Source: Sphingopyxis terrae subsp. terrae NBRC 15098
GTDB lineage: Bacteria; Pseudomonadota; Alphaproteobacteria; Sphingomonadales; Sphingomonadaceae
Length of the DNA: 64,000 nucleotides
Assembly: GCF_001610975.1 (NCBI RefSeq)
Contig: NZ_CP013342.1
Location: forward strand, 2,179,001-2,243,000
Reading direction: 5' to 3'
The notes beneath the pieces are model-generated. The model worked only from the letters and a program-made list of their open reading frames with translations. It had not been told where the DNA came from and made no database searches. Shown one piece after another: positions 15,821-24,809 of this stretch (its first letter is position 1; each line of letters begins with the position of its first letter). The translations under genes and the position numbers were made by a program.

Positions 15821-17488
15821 ATGCGTGTTTCTTTTGGGGCAAATGGCACGCTTAAGGGTGTCGGCGAATATCTTCGCGCCGTCGCAATCTCTACCCGCAG
15901 GCAACTTGATAAAACGGGGCTGTTTCCTGACTTGTCGGGAGACAAGGGACCACAGCTACGCGCGACCGTCCAAGAGGACGGTATACTGTCCAAGTCCTAT
16001 ATGCTCATGTGCGGCCTGTCAGCGGGTATCGCCGCGCTAGGGCTACTCCAGTCCTCCAGCGCCGTGGTGATCGGAGCGATGCTCATCTCACCCTTGATGG
16101 CTCCGATCGCCTCGATGGGCTTTGGCTTTGCCTCTCTCGACGGGCGGCAGATCAAGGATGGCGCAAAGGTGGTGGCGGTCGGCGCAGCCATCGGCATTCT
16201 GGTGAGCATCTTTCTCACATGGCTTAGCCCGATCCGCAACGCGACCCCGGAAATCATCGCGCGGACCGAGCCAACTTTGCTCGACCTGGCAATAGCGACA
16301 TTCTCAGGCGTAGCAGGCGCTTTCGCAACAGTCTGGCAACGCGGCGCAACAGCTATCGGTGTTGCGATTGCAACAGCACTGATGCCGCCGCTGGCAACGG
16401 TCGGCTACGGAATAGCTGTCGGCAACGCGGCTTTTATGGGCGGTGCGTTCCTTCTGTTCCTGACCAACTTGGCCGCTATCTCCTTTTCATTTGCCCTCAT
16501 AGCCAGGCTAAGCGGCGCGGCGCGGCCCATCGCAAAGGTCGAGCTTAGCCTTCGCTATGTTCTGATGGGCGCTGTCGCTTTCCTCATTCTGGCCACGCCG
16601 CTGGCCCTTACGCTCTATAGGGTCACGCGTGAGGCCAATACAGCGACCCTGACGCGGCGCGTTTTGCAGGAAGAGCTTCATGTCGCGCGCTCAAATATCG
16701 CCCAGCTCGAAGTCAAGTGGCCAATGGGTGGACAGCCTTCCATTGACGCGGTCGTGATCGCTCCGGATTATCGCAATGAAGCCGAGCGGATTATCACGGC
16801 AAGGCTATCGAAAGCCTTGGGTGTGGAGCCGCAAATGAATATCCAGCAAGTGGTGGCATCCGACTTGCTTTCGGAGACGCGTGCCATCGTCGACACGGCT
16901 GTTGAACGGACTGTAGCGGGCATTGCCCGCGATGTGCCGCCGCTAACTGCTATTCGTGCGGAATTAGGGTTGCCGGTGCAGGCGCTCTGGGTGAACCGCG
17001 CTGAGCGAACCGTTCAGGTCGTGCCTGTTAGCGGTGAAGGCTGGACGCTGAAAGCCTATCGCGCGCTCGAGTCCAAGGTCGAGAATGCAGGCCAAGGATG
17101 GCGGGTGCACATTATTCCGCCAGCACCGGCAACTCTTGTTATTCCTATAAATGTGCAGGATGGCTCTCGCAGTTCGGGTGACCAATTGGATTTGGCGATA
17201 TGGGCTATCGACCGCTGGGGCCTCGAAAGCCTCTCCCTGTCAGGATTTTCAGGCAGGAACACAAGCGATGCAGAACAGGCAGCAGCGCGTGCTAACGTCG
17301 CCCTGATATCCGAGGCGCTGAAGAATAAAGGGATTAGGAGTTTCAATGGAATTGCCGAGCCTGGGTCAGCGCGTTTGAAAGGGCTTCAAGCGAAGGTCGG
17401 GTCGGAGGACGGGGTTGAAATCATAATTGTCCGCTCACCCGATGCCCCACACACTGAAAATGCCGGAGATGCTACTCCTCCATCTTGA
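15821..17488 (+). CDS. DUF389 family membrane protein with large C-terminal domain
   Basis: 555 aa. The DUF389 core at about residues 60-245 has 'LGLLQSSSAVVIGAMLISPLMAPIASMG', 'ATVWQRGATAIGVAIATALMPPLATVGYG' and a helix pair 'GGAFLLFLTNLAAISFSFALIARL'. One more helix at about 250 is followed by about 300 soluble residues, probably periplasmic, with a C-terminal 'LSLSGFSGRNTSDAEQAAARANVALISEAL' that loosely recalls an OmpA-type domain. Divergent from the DUF389 gene at 14532 with 236 bp between. Function unknown. Confidence 0.85.
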   Translation: MRVSFGANGTLKGVGEYLRAVAISTRRQLDKTGLFPDLSGDKGPQLRATVQEDGILSKSYMLMCGLSAGIAALGLLQSSSAVVIGAMLISPLMAPIASMGFGFASLDGRQIKDGAKVVAVGAAIGILVSIFLTWLSPIRNATPEIIARTEPTLLDLAIATFSGVAGAFATVWQRGATAIGVAIATALMPPLATVGYGIAVGNAAFMGGAFLLFLTNLAAISFSFALIARLSGAARPIAKVELSLRYVLMGAVAFLILATPLALTLYRVTREANTATLTRRVLQEELHVARSNIAQLEVKWPMGGQPSIDAVVIAPDYRNEAERIITARLSKALGVEPQMNIQQVVASDLLSETRAIVDTAVERTVAGIARDVPPLTAIRAELGLPVQALWVNRAERTVQVVPVSGEGWTLKAYRALESKVENAGQGWRVHIIPPAPATLVIPINVQDGSRSSGDQLDLAIWAIDRWGLESLSLSGFSGRNTSDAEQAAARANVALISEALKNKGIRSFNGIAEPGSARLKGLQAKVGSEDGVEIIIVRSPDAPHTENAGDATPPS

Positions 17489-17509
17489 GCGAAATCCACT
17501 AGCTGTTAC

Positions 17510-17866
17510 TCAATTCTTGTATTTCTCACCACTTGATGGATCGCTGCTTGTCATGCCAAAGAGCGCTTGAGCAGCTTGCAAAGCTGCTTCGGTCGGTATC
17601 ACGCCGCCTCGCCCGCTGGCAAAACCTTCCAGAAAACTGCGCCACGCGACTCCAGCATAGATCGCGGATTGCCAGCGAGCGCGCTCGGCATTGGCTTCGG
17701 AGAGCTGTCGGATCAACCCGCGGAACGGAATGAAGCCTCCCTGCAAATTGCCGGCCAGGTTCCAGCGCTTATTCACCACGCCATCGTTGTCGGAGGGAGC
17801 ATCGGCATCAGGGCCGAGCACGGTGTGGAGCCTTGCGATCTCCGCTTGGTTGGCGGGGCAGGCCAT
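17510..17866 (-). CDS. Hypothetical protein abutting the SLC13 transporter gene
   Basis: 118 aa. Its ATG (17864-17866) directly follows the transporter stop codon with no gap, so it is very likely translated from the same mRNA. Polar, Ala/Gln-rich and without membrane segments ('LHTVLGPDADAPSDNDGVVNKRWNLAG', 'AIYAGVAWRSFLEGFASGRGGVIPTEAALQAAQALFG'). No family recognised. Confidence 0.5.
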   Translation of the reverse strand: MACPANQAEIARLHTVLGPDADAPSDNDGVVNKRWNLAGNLQGGFIPFRGLIRQLSEANAERARWQSAIYAGVAWRSFLEGFASGRGGVIPTEAALQAAQALFGMTSSDPSSGEKYKN

Positions 17867-19690
17867 TCAATAGATCCAGTAGATCGCTGCGCAGGCGGTG
17901 ATCCCGACGACGATGTTCATCGGCACCCCGATCTTCACGAAGTCAGTAAAGCGGTAGTTGGCCGCGCCATACACGAGCGTGTTGGTCTGGTAGCCGATCG
18001 GCGTTGCAAAGCTGGCACTGGCGCCGAACATCACCGTGATGACCAATGCGCGCGCATCCAACCCGGCATTCTCGGCAAGCCCTATGGCGATCGGTGTCAT
18101 GATAACGGCTACGGCATTATTGGTGACGGTTTCCGTCAGCAGGCTGGTTACCGCATAGATTGCGATCAGCAGCAGCAACGGGGTCATGCTCGTAAGTGCA
18201 GGCTCCAGCGTGGTTACGATGAGATCGATCGTCCCGGCATTGTCCAGACCTTTGCCAAAAGCTAGCATGCCGAAGATCAACACCAGTGTGTTACCGTCGA
18301 TCGCGGCCCATGCTTCTTCAGGGTCGATGCAACGAAACAGCATGACGATCCCTACGCCAACCAACGCAAGCGCTTCAATCGGCCAGCCGAACAGCGCAGC
18401 AAGCAACACTACCCCGGCAATCGTAGCAATCGCGATCGGCGCCTTGGTGCGCCGGAAGGCGCGGGCCTCGGCCTCGTTGACATTGGTGAGCCCGACATTC
18501 GTCTGCAGCGCCTGAACTGCATCGCTGCCCGCGGCAATCAGAAGGCGGTCTCCAGCCCTGATGCGCGCGCTGGCTAGATCGGGCCCAGCGACATGGCGTG
18601 GCCGCACCAGTCCCAGAACGCGGACCTTCAGGCGGGAGAGAAAAGGAATTTCGGCGAGGCAGCGGCCGATCATCGGATGGGACGGCGAAATCACGGCCTC
18701 GACAAGGCGGAGATCCAATGGCCGTTCGGGGCCGGCAGTGGCCACGCCCCCGCCGCCACCCGTCAGGCCGGTCCTAAAATCATGGGCCTTTGCCAGCGAT
18801 GCGAGTTCGGCCGGGCTGGCCGTCACGATGAGGTTATCGCTTGCCGCAAGCTCCCATTCATCGAACCGCTGTCGCACCATTTTGCTGCCGCGCTGAATGC
18901 CAATAATGCGCAGACCCGGCCGGCGAAACAGTCCGACTTCGCCAATTTTTTGCCCGACCAGGCCGCTCTCGCTCATCAGCGTCAACTGCGATAGGAAAGC
19001 ATCGCTTTCCCCTTGTTCGTCTAGCGCATGCGCGGGCCGGTCGGGTAGAAGAAATCTTCCGGTCAAGCCCAGCATCACTAGGCCTGCGGCGGCAGCGCAA
19101 AGGCCGGTGATGGTGATCTCGAAAATGCCGAAGGGAGCAAGCCCCTCCCGCTGTGCAACCCCGTCTACCAACAGGTTAGTCGAAGTGCCGACTAGCGTCA
19201 TTGTCCCGCCCAATACCGAAATATAGGAGAGCGGGATCAGCAGTCGCGTTGCATTGACGCCGAGCACGCGAGAAAGGCGCTGGATAATCGGGATCATCAC
19301 GATTACCACCGGCGTGTTGTTCATGAAGGCTGAAGCCGAGATGGTTCCGGCAGCGATTTCCATCACGCCCTGTCGGGGTTTGCGCAAGGTGCGCTGGATG
19401 ATCCATCCCGATACACCCTCCAGCGTGCCAGTGCGCAGCATCGCTCCCGATAGAACAAACATGGCACCGATCGTAATCGGGGCGGGGTTGCTGAAAACGC
19501 CAAGCAGTTCACGCCGAGGCAGGAAGCCGAGACCGAGCATCAACAAGCCACCGGTGACTGCTATGACCACTGGCGGCCTTCTTTCGGTCAAGAAGGCCGC
19601 AAAGATACCGATCAGCAGAGCAAGGCCGATATAGGGTCCGTAAGGATTAATGTATTGACCCTGGAAAGCTTGCATCGCCTCATCATTCAT
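17867..19690 (-). CDS. SLC13-family anion permease with two RCK/TrkA-C domains
   Basis: 607 aa. N-terminal membrane half with 'GAMFVLSGAMLRTGTLEG', 'SASAFMNNTPVVIVMIPIIQRLS' and 'GGTMTLVGTSTNLLVDG'; then two cytoplasmic TrkA-C modules ('MSESGLVGQKIGEVGLFRRPGLRIIGIQRG' and 'SPSHPMIGRCLAEIPFLSRLKVRVLGLVRP'); then a second membrane half with 'TETVTNNAVAVIMTPIAIGLA' and 'SASFATPIGYQTNTLVYG'. The SNT motifs (NNTP, STN, TNNA, QTN) are those of divalent anion/Na+ symporters carrying dicarboxylate, sulfate or similar ions. Substrate cannot be told. It shares the island segment with the DUF389 pair. Confidence 0.88.
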   Translation of the reverse strand: MNDEAMQAFQGQYINPYGPYIGLALLIGIFAAFLTERRPPVVIAVTGGLLMLGLGFLPRRELLGVFSNPAPITIGAMFVLSGAMLRTGTLEGVSGWIIQRTLRKPRQGVMEIAAGTISASAFMNNTPVVIVMIPIIQRLSRVLGVNATRLLIPLSYISVLGGTMTLVGTSTNLLVDGVAQREGLAPFGIFEITITGLCAAAAGLVMLGLTGRFLLPDRPAHALDEQGESDAFLSQLTLMSESGLVGQKIGEVGLFRRPGLRIIGIQRGSKMVRQRFDEWELAASDNLIVTASPAELASLAKAHDFRTGLTGGGGGVATAGPERPLDLRLVEAVISPSHPMIGRCLAEIPFLSRLKVRVLGLVRPRHVAGPDLASARIRAGDRLLIAAGSDAVQALQTNVGLTNVNEAEARAFRRTKAPIAIATIAGVVLLAALFGWPIEALALVGVGIVMLFRCIDPEEAWAAIDGNTLVLIFGMLAFGKGLDNAGTIDLIVTTLEPALTSMTPLLLLIAIYAVTSLLTETVTNNAVAVIMTPIAIGLAENAGLDARALVITVMFGASASFATPIGYQTNTLVYGAANYRFTDFVKIGVPMNIVVGITACAAIYWIY

Positions 19691-20344
19691 AATCTTAAGG
19701 GCGGGCGCCCGGTGTCTGCCAAGCCTGAACTTCCGATCGAAGGCAGGTCACAAACTATAGCAACGTGTCACCTACGGACGGCATCTTCACTTTCATTGTC
19801 GTCGCGCGCCATGACTTTTCTGCTGCGCGCCATTTGCCGATTAGCCCCGCCTCCCTTGGTGGCTACAGGCTTTCCCTCCGCTGTAATTAGGCCGAGGCGG
19901 CGTTGTTGCGCATCAGCTCAGTTCAAGCAATGGTTTGCTTGCAAAGCAGCATTGAGCGGCGCCACTGTGACGATGCGCGACCGTGCACGCAGAAGCACTG
20001 GATTAGCGAAACCTGTATGTGAGGAACGGCCGCTACAATGACGAGCAGGAAGGCGCCTGTGGATGGATTGAAACGCCGGGAGCGCGCCTGATCGGCACCA
20101 TCCGGGTGAGATGTATCGGATATCTCTAGGACTTCTCGATTTTGGCATATATGCAATCGTCGCCGTATGTCGAAGCTGGCGCAGGGTGGGTTTAGCAATG
20201 GCGCCCTGTGGGACGAACCGAGCGAGCGACCTGAAACATAATCCCGGCGCGTCTTCATCGGAAACGTGCTCCACGTGAGCCAAGGCATTCTTCCGAGATT
20301 TTTGGGAAAGGCCGAGACACGTGAGGCACCGGCTTCCGCTTGCT
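19691..20344. other. 654-bp gap without a convincing gene
   Basis: Reading frames on both strands (for example 19918-20373 minus) have no ribosome binding site, irregular composition and no recognisable motif. This may be decayed sequence at a junction between island modules. Confidence 0.5.
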
Positions 20345-20668
20345 CTAGGGCTCCGCGCCGACGGGATCAGCACGCATCATCTCCTCAACCATCTCTTCAA
20401 TCGACTTTTCTCGATCGCGACACAGTAACAAGAGGGTGCGCACCACCTCGTTTGCAACGCGAAGCGATCTCTGATGCTCAGGTGAACTATAGTGTTGATG
20501 CAATGCATCGTCGTCGAGCAAATCTTCGATCGCGAGAAGTCGTGCACCTGCGTCGGGAAGAGACTGTAGCCATTCCTGGAGATCGTGCTCTGGAACTCCA
20601 TGCGCAAAGCGGTAAGCTAACTCGATCGCTTCTACGGTAAACGGTTCAATTGCTCTCAGTCTTACCAT
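20345..20668 (-). CDS. Small hypothetical helical protein
   Basis: 107 aa from ATG 20668 with GGAG 8 nt upstream. Fully alpha-helical in appearance ('FTVEAIELAYRFAHGVPEHDLQEWLQSLPDAGARLLAIEDLL', 'SLRVANEVVRTLLLLCRDREKSIEEMVEEMMR') and acidic. No helix-turn-helix or enzyme motif recognised. It lies about 235 bp downstream of the nuclease-like gene on the same strand. Confidence 0.55.
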   Translation of the reverse strand: MVRLRAIEPFTVEAIELAYRFAHGVPEHDLQEWLQSLPDAGARLLAIEDLLDDDALHQHYSSPEHQRSLRVANEVVRTLLLLCRDREKSIEEMVEEMMRADPVGAEP

Positions 20669-20902
20669 TATTATCTCCTTCACATGGGCTCGGTTGAGCG
20701 GTCGAAGGAGAACCAACTGTCGCGCGTTTTGCAGAATGTCCAATGGCAAATGTTGGCAAATTCATCGGGCCGCCGATGTGCCCTCCTCGTCGGCGCCTGG
20801 TGCCTTTGAGAAAGATCTCCTGGGGCCGCAACAAGCCAGACTGGCCGGCCGTAAGCAGTCCCGCGCATTGCTCATCGCCGGCCGAGCTGAAGACTTATCA
20901 TC

Positions 20903-22015
20903 TCAAGAGCGAGCAGTAGCCCTTTCCCTAATTGCCACCAGGAGAGCCTGCAGGTCTCGGCGAACGGCGGGGTCGTTCAGCCGCGCCAACGGAAATCCGG
21001 GATAGCCACTTAGCTTCGACGTCGAAAGCGGACCGACGATAGCTGTTAGTTCATCATAGATATGTTGCCGGACTGCCTCGTCAGCGAACGCCGGACGGCT
21101 CACCAAATAGGCAAGGCACAGTTGCACCGAGCCTTTCCCCTGGCGCGAGAGGGTAATTGGATAGATGGTATCGTTTGGGAGGTCGAACACCGCGATGAGT
21201 GACGCTTGAGCGCGCGTGACCTCCGCATGTCCGCCGGCGGCTGCGACCAGATCCACGTAATGATTTGCCGCTTCGATGGCTTCAGCCCCGAAGCTGCGCA
21301 AGCTCTCTTCGATCCATTCGTCGCGGCTGATCTTGGGGAGTGCCGATCTCGCTGCCTTCTCGTTCTGCGCGCGCTCGGTTTCACCAATAATTCGTGGGGC
21401 GAGGGCGGTGATCCCCTCTCCCTCGAACCAAGTCAGTTCCACCGCGCGGACGTCTGCCTTCATTTGCTCATTCAGAAACTCGACGATCCGCGCGAGCTCG
21501 CGGGGGATAGTATCGGCGACGAATACCATCTTGATGCGACCGGCCGCAAAGTTCGCGTCGACCTGCTCCCAGAATTGCTCGGGATCGGCTCCTGCCCCCA
21601 AGAACTGCTCTAACTCGACATCTGGGTCGCGCCCTAACTCGACGGAGGTCGCAGCGAAATTCTCGGCGATTCTGCCGCCTTGCCAGTATGCGGTGCCATT
21701 CGCGGCATAATCCAGCATCTGGCCCACCACTTCGCGGCGAAGTCGAGTATCGACCGCTCGCTTCAGCTCCACCAGCACAGGGATGCCGGTTCGCGTCACG
21801 AACAGGTGATCGAGCGACCATCGTCCACTGCCATCTTCCCGATCAGCGATAGGCTGTTCGCGCCGAATAAGCAGCAGCGCGCCATCTTGATCAGAGATGA
21901 GCTCGGGGTGTTTCGCCACCAGGCGCTGCATAAAGTCTTCACTGCGAGGTTCGGACGGGCGCATAGCGATGAGCGTCTCCGATCCATCGACCGTGTAAAT
22001 GGAGGCGCGGGTCAA
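20903..22015 (-). CDS. PD-(D/E)XK nuclease-like protein
   Basis: 370 aa from TTG 22015; the family-like N-terminus ('SIYTVDGSETLIAMRPSEP') begins there, while the first ATG is at 21964. Residues about 70-115 fit a restriction-type PD-(D/E)XK core: 'RWSLDHLFVTRTGIPVLVELKRAVDTRLRREVVGQMLDYAANG', with the Asp in 'LDHLF' and the ExK in 'VELKR'. A second region with 'AGRIKMVFVADTIPRELARIVEFLNEQM' is typical of DUF91/NucS-like and related uncharacterised nucleases, and a variable C-terminal domain of about 120 residues follows. Such proteins are often found in mobile islands near defence genes; a role against foreign DNA is inference. Confidence 0.65.
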   Translation of the reverse strand: MTRASIYTVDGSETLIAMRPSEPRSEDFMQRLVAKHPELISDQDGALLLIRREQPIADREDGSGRWSLDHLFVTRTGIPVLVELKRAVDTRLRREVVGQMLDYAANGTAYWQGGRIAENFAATSVELGRDPDVELEQFLGAGADPEQFWEQVDANFAAGRIKMVFVADTIPRELARIVEFLNEQMKADVRAVELTWFEGEGITALAPRIIGETERAQNEKAARSALPKISRDEWIEESLRSFGAEAIEAANHYVDLVAAAGGHAEVTRAQASLIAVFDLPNDTIYPITLSRQGKGSVQLCLAYLVSRPAFADEAVRQHIYDELTAIVGPLSTSKLSGYPGFPLARLNDPAVRRDLQALLVAIRERATARS

Positions 22016-22348
22016 TGGATGTTCCAGACATATTGCATGTGAATCCCAGCGATGATCCTACCGCGGCACTGCCCGAAGAACTACAAGGAATTCGGATTCA
22101 CGTGACGACGATAAGAGCCCTTTTGCCATCAACCGATCCTCATTTAAGCTTTCTCAGGCCTTCAACCCGCTCGCGAAACCTGTAGCACAACTCCGGCGCA
22201 ACCAAGTTGGAAACGCGTTGTTTATTGTCCGGGGCGTTTATCCCAGAATTGCGCGAAGATAGCCGGAGCCGGGAGGGTCACCGGCTTACGCTTGCCTTAG
22301 GGTGCCGGGCCGATGGCGTCGGCCAGACTCTTTGCCCCCCGGGTTGGT
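22016..22348. other. Intergenic gap, nothing recognised
   Basis: 333 bp upstream of the nuclease-like gene. It must hold that gene's promoter, but I see no clear boxes, and there is no credible reading frame. Confidence 0.4.
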
Positions 22349-22564
22349 TTAGGCGCGGGCTTGCGTCAGGTAGAGCGCGCCAGAAGGTAGCGATGTGATA
22401 TCTGAAATCTCAGATACATCGACATTGGCATAATCAGCATATGAACTTCCCAACGCCAGCGCCGCGAGATGTGCTGCGTCTCCCTGCGTTGGGGCCAAGA
22501 TGATCCCCGATCTTACAGCCACATTCTCGCCATGCCAAAACAGATCGATTTTCCAGAGCTTCAT
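22349..22564 (-). CDS. Small hypothetical protein
   Basis: 71 aa from ATG 22564 with GGAAG 6 nt upstream. 'MKLWKIDLFWHGENVAVRSGIILAP' looks like two beta strands, followed by a helix 'GDAAHLAALALGSSYADYANV' and a short strand 'GALYLT'. No family recognised. The clean ribosome site and even composition support a real gene. Confidence 0.5.
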   Translation of the reverse strand: MKLWKIDLFWHGENVAVRSGIILAPTQGDAAHLAALALGSSYADYANVDVSEISDITSLPSGALYLTQARA

Positions 22565-22646
22565 ATTGCTTCCATGCCTTCCATCTGTAGTGGGTCAGTT
22601 TGAAATTGACCGGTGAAAATCGGGCCGATCGCGCTATCTGTAAGGC

Positions 22647-22853
22647 ATGATCGAGAAAACGCCCATGCGCCGCTTCACGCGCCTGACCAACGTCTTCTCA
22701 AAGAAGATTGAGAACCATGCCCACGCCGTCGCGCTTCACATGATGTATTATAATTTCGTCCGCATTCATAACACCCTTCGCGTTACTCCCGCGATAGCCG
22801 CTGGAGTTGCCGACCGCCTTTGGGAAACCCGTTTATCCCATAGACGCATGTAG
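22647..22853 (+). pseudogene. IS1-like transposase, C-terminal remnant
   Basis: 68 codons containing '[43 protein letters not shown]', the C-terminal end of an IS1-type DDE transposase common in sphingomonads and rhizobia. The catalytic N-terminal two thirds are absent, and the final residues after 'RLWE' differ from the expected end. No terminal repeats seen. Confidence 0.65.
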
Positions 22854-22901
22854 ACGCCCGATAGACTCGCCAATCGGCTGAACGGGCGATATGCAGCGTT
22901 C

Positions 22902-23426
22902 ATGTCGATACCTTACAAGACGCTGGTCGATAGCGATAAGCTAATAGCCGGTGCCCCGATCTGGGTGGACCAGCACAAAGACAGCAAAGACGATCAAGTT
23001 CGGATCGTCGCCGCCTTGCGGATAGGGAGCCGCGTCTTTCAAGGTTTGGAGCTTGTTGGTCGCGCGCGGCTTGGCATCAGAAATGCTTATGTCAGTTTCA
23101 GCCTTCTATATCGGCCTACGGACAACCGGCGCGACACCGTGCGCCTTGGGCGCATTGATTGGAAGCCACTGACGCCGCACTCGAACGACCACCCTAATAC
23201 TCCCCTAGCGCTGGTCGGGGACGTTTTTGGGAGCCACCATCATGCGTTTCACCTCAACTGGTCGGTCAAGAACAACGCTCCCCTAAAGGCGTTACCAATT
23301 GTTGAGGAAATTTGTCCAGATTATCAATCATATAAGGAACTGCTTGACGGAGTCGCTGACCTGTTTAGAATCGGAAATGCGGCCTCCCTGTTGCCTTCTC
23401 CATGGCCAGAGGACCTTTTTGGATGA
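22902..23426 (+). CDS. Hypothetical protein, first gene of a coupled three-gene cassette
   Basis: 174 aa. Soluble, beta-rich: 'IWVDQHKDSKDDQVRIVAALRIG', 'VGRARLGIRNAYVSFSLLYRP', 'HHHAFHLNWSVKNNAPLKALPIVEEI' and a helical C-terminus 'YQSYKELLDGVADLFRIG'. No family named with confidence; the pattern recalls small phage/island proteins (DUF6978-like) that precede DUF1828-type genes. Its TGA overlaps the next ATG (ATGA), so the pair is translationally coupled. Confidence 0.55.
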   Translation: MSIPYKTLVDSDKLIAGAPIWVDQHKDSKDDQVRIVAALRIGSRVFQGLELVGRARLGIRNAYVSFSLLYRPTDNRRDTVRLGRIDWKPLTPHSNDHPNTPLALVGDVFGSHHHAFHLNWSVKNNAPLKALPIVEEICPDYQSYKELLDGVADLFRIGNAASLLPSPWPEDLFG

Positions 23427-24196
23427 GCATGGCTTTTGAGCAGATAAGCGCAGACGATATCCGCGATGCGGGTATTCGGAAGGCTGTGTCCAGCCTTGTG
23501 CGCGCTTCCTCATGGGGCAACGCTTACCTCATTAGCGTCCCGCTGGTTTATCCGTCCGGCACGACTGTTGGTGTGAAGGTCACCCCGCATCAAGGCGCTT
23601 ACATCGTAAGTGATTTCGGTCTTGGTTGGCGCGAGGCAGAGGGATACGAGGCCCAGCGCTCATTTGGGGCGCACGCTGGTCGCATAAAGGATGAGGTTGG
23701 CGTCGAATACAACGCCAGTCACGAATTCCAAATGCGAGCCACGGAGCGGCAACTGACGTCAGCCATCCGCAGGGTGGCCTACGCATCTCATCGGGCAGCG
23801 GTGAAAGCGTTTCATTCGCTTCCCGAGGCTTGCGAGCAGGAAATTGGCGCAGCCTTGTTCCAACGTCTCCGCGAGACGTTTGGGAATGAAAAAGTTGCTG
23901 GCGAATTGAAGCTAGCCGGTGCGTCGAATATCGAATGGCCTTTCGCGGCGCAGGTGGTTCAAGGAAAGCGCCGAGTTGTCTTTGACGTGATCTCGCCACA
24001 ATGGACGTCCGTTGTGGCAGCAAAGAGCAAGTTCAGTGACGTCCGCCACCTCGGGCCTAACACCATCCCGATTGCGGTTGTGGACAGTCTCGACGCCATG
24101 GGGAAATGGCTCCCCCTGATATCGCAGGAAGCGGAAGTGATTGAGGATGATGCGAGCGCCGACGAGCTTCGCAGAGTGGTAGCGGAGGCCGCATGA
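23423..24196 (+). CDS. DUF1828-like protein, second gene of the cassette
   Basis: 257 aa from ATG 23423, overlapping the upstream stop; its own stop overlaps the third gene in the same way. The N-terminal 100 residues ('AYLISVPLVYPSGTTVGVKVTPHQGAYIVSDFGLGWREAEGY') match the pattern of DUF1828/1829 proteins: a two-layer domain with conserved 'V.V....G.Y.ISD.G'. The C-terminal half ('VVQGKRRVVFDVISPQWTSVVAAKSKFSDVRHLGPNTIPIAVVD') resembles a nuclease-like or effector fold but I cannot identify a catalytic set. Family membership tentative. Confidence 0.55.
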   Translation: MSMAFEQISADDIRDAGIRKAVSSLVRASSWGNAYLISVPLVYPSGTTVGVKVTPHQGAYIVSDFGLGWREAEGYEAQRSFGAHAGRIKDEVGVEYNASHEFQMRATERQLTSAIRRVAYASHRAAVKAFHSLPEACEQEIGAALFQRLRETFGNEKVAGELKLAGASNIEWPFAAQVVQGKRRVVFDVISPQWTSVVAAKSKFSDVRHLGPNTIPIAVVDSLDAMGKWLPLISQEAEVIEDDASADELRRVVAEAA

Positions 24197-24378
24197 TTAC
24201 CTTGGCAACCGCCATAGCGGAAAATCGATTGCCTGAATTCATTGCTCAAGCTGAAAGCCAAGGCGTCGGCCCCGCTGATCGCGCTCAATTTGAGACCATG
24301 GTGGGGCGCGTCACAGCGCCCCAACCAGAAGATCAAACATTCCATTCACGCGGTCGCGGTTCGTCGCGCGGAAAGTGA
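24193..24378 (+). CDS. Short third gene of the cassette, probably truncated by an IS relic
   Basis: 61 aa, starting in an ATGA overlap with the DUF1828-like gene. Residues 1-35 ('MITLATAIAENRLPEFIAQAESQGVGPADRAQFE') look native. From about residue 40 onward the codons lie on the antisense of an IS1595-like transposase remnant (24311-24483), so the basic tail 'HSRGRGSSRGK' is likely IS-derived and the original C-terminus lost. Function unknown. Confidence 0.5.
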   Translation: MITLATAIAENRLPEFIAQAESQGVGPADRAQFETMVGRVTAPQPEDQTFHSRGRGSSRGK

Positions 24379-24483
24379 ACTCCGACAGATAGCGCTGCAT
24401 GTGCTTGCTGCTGATCTGGACATGGGTCGAGCGGATCAGTCGTTCGATCCGGTGCAGGCCATAGCCGTCAAGGCGACTGAGCG
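24311..24483 (-). pseudogene. IS1595-like transposase, C-terminal remnant
   Basis: The reverse strand encodes 'VQISSKHMQRYLSEFTFRATNRDRVNGMFDLLVGAL' before a TGA at 24311-24313. This is the usual C-terminal end of IS1595/ISXO2-type transposases ('SKKHMQRYLSEFTFR'). The rest of the gene is missing. It overlaps the end of the 24193 gene on the other strand. Too short for the usual gene size of 200-300 codons. Confidence 0.6.
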
Positions 24484-24809
24484 ATCTTCACGGTTCCGGC
24501 AGACGGGGAGGGCACCTGCAAGCGATCACACCATGTATTCCGTCGCTCCGATCATATACCCGCGATCGCACTGCCCGACCGTCCGTTGTTGCAACCACCC
24601 GATGGGGTTCTTTCCTAGGCAATTGCACCACAACGGAGCGGATCCGGCCGGCGCCCAGCATTTCCGGCGATTTCTGGGTCGCCTTGTGTCGGGGCCCAAA
24701 CTTTTGGAACGGTGAATTCATCGGATCGAGGCAATAACGTGCAAAGAACGTGATCGATGGGACCGCGCCCAGGACAGAATGCCTGGCTACGGTCCCATCG
24801 ATGATGACA
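24484..24809. other. Gap without a convincing gene
   Basis: About 325 bp. A minus-strand frame (24488-24721) is open but has no recognised motif and no clear ribosome site. It probably consists of decayed insertion-sequence material. Confidence 0.4.

Noticed and set aside
19918..20373. 151-codon minus-strand open frame in the 654-bp gap
   Set aside because: Cys/Arg/Ser-rich shadow-like composition, no ribosome site, no motif; not convincing as a gene.
24488..24721. 77-codon minus-strand open frame beside the IS1595-like relic
   Set aside because: No recognised motif and no clear ribosome site; could be a decayed fragment but I cannot support a gene.
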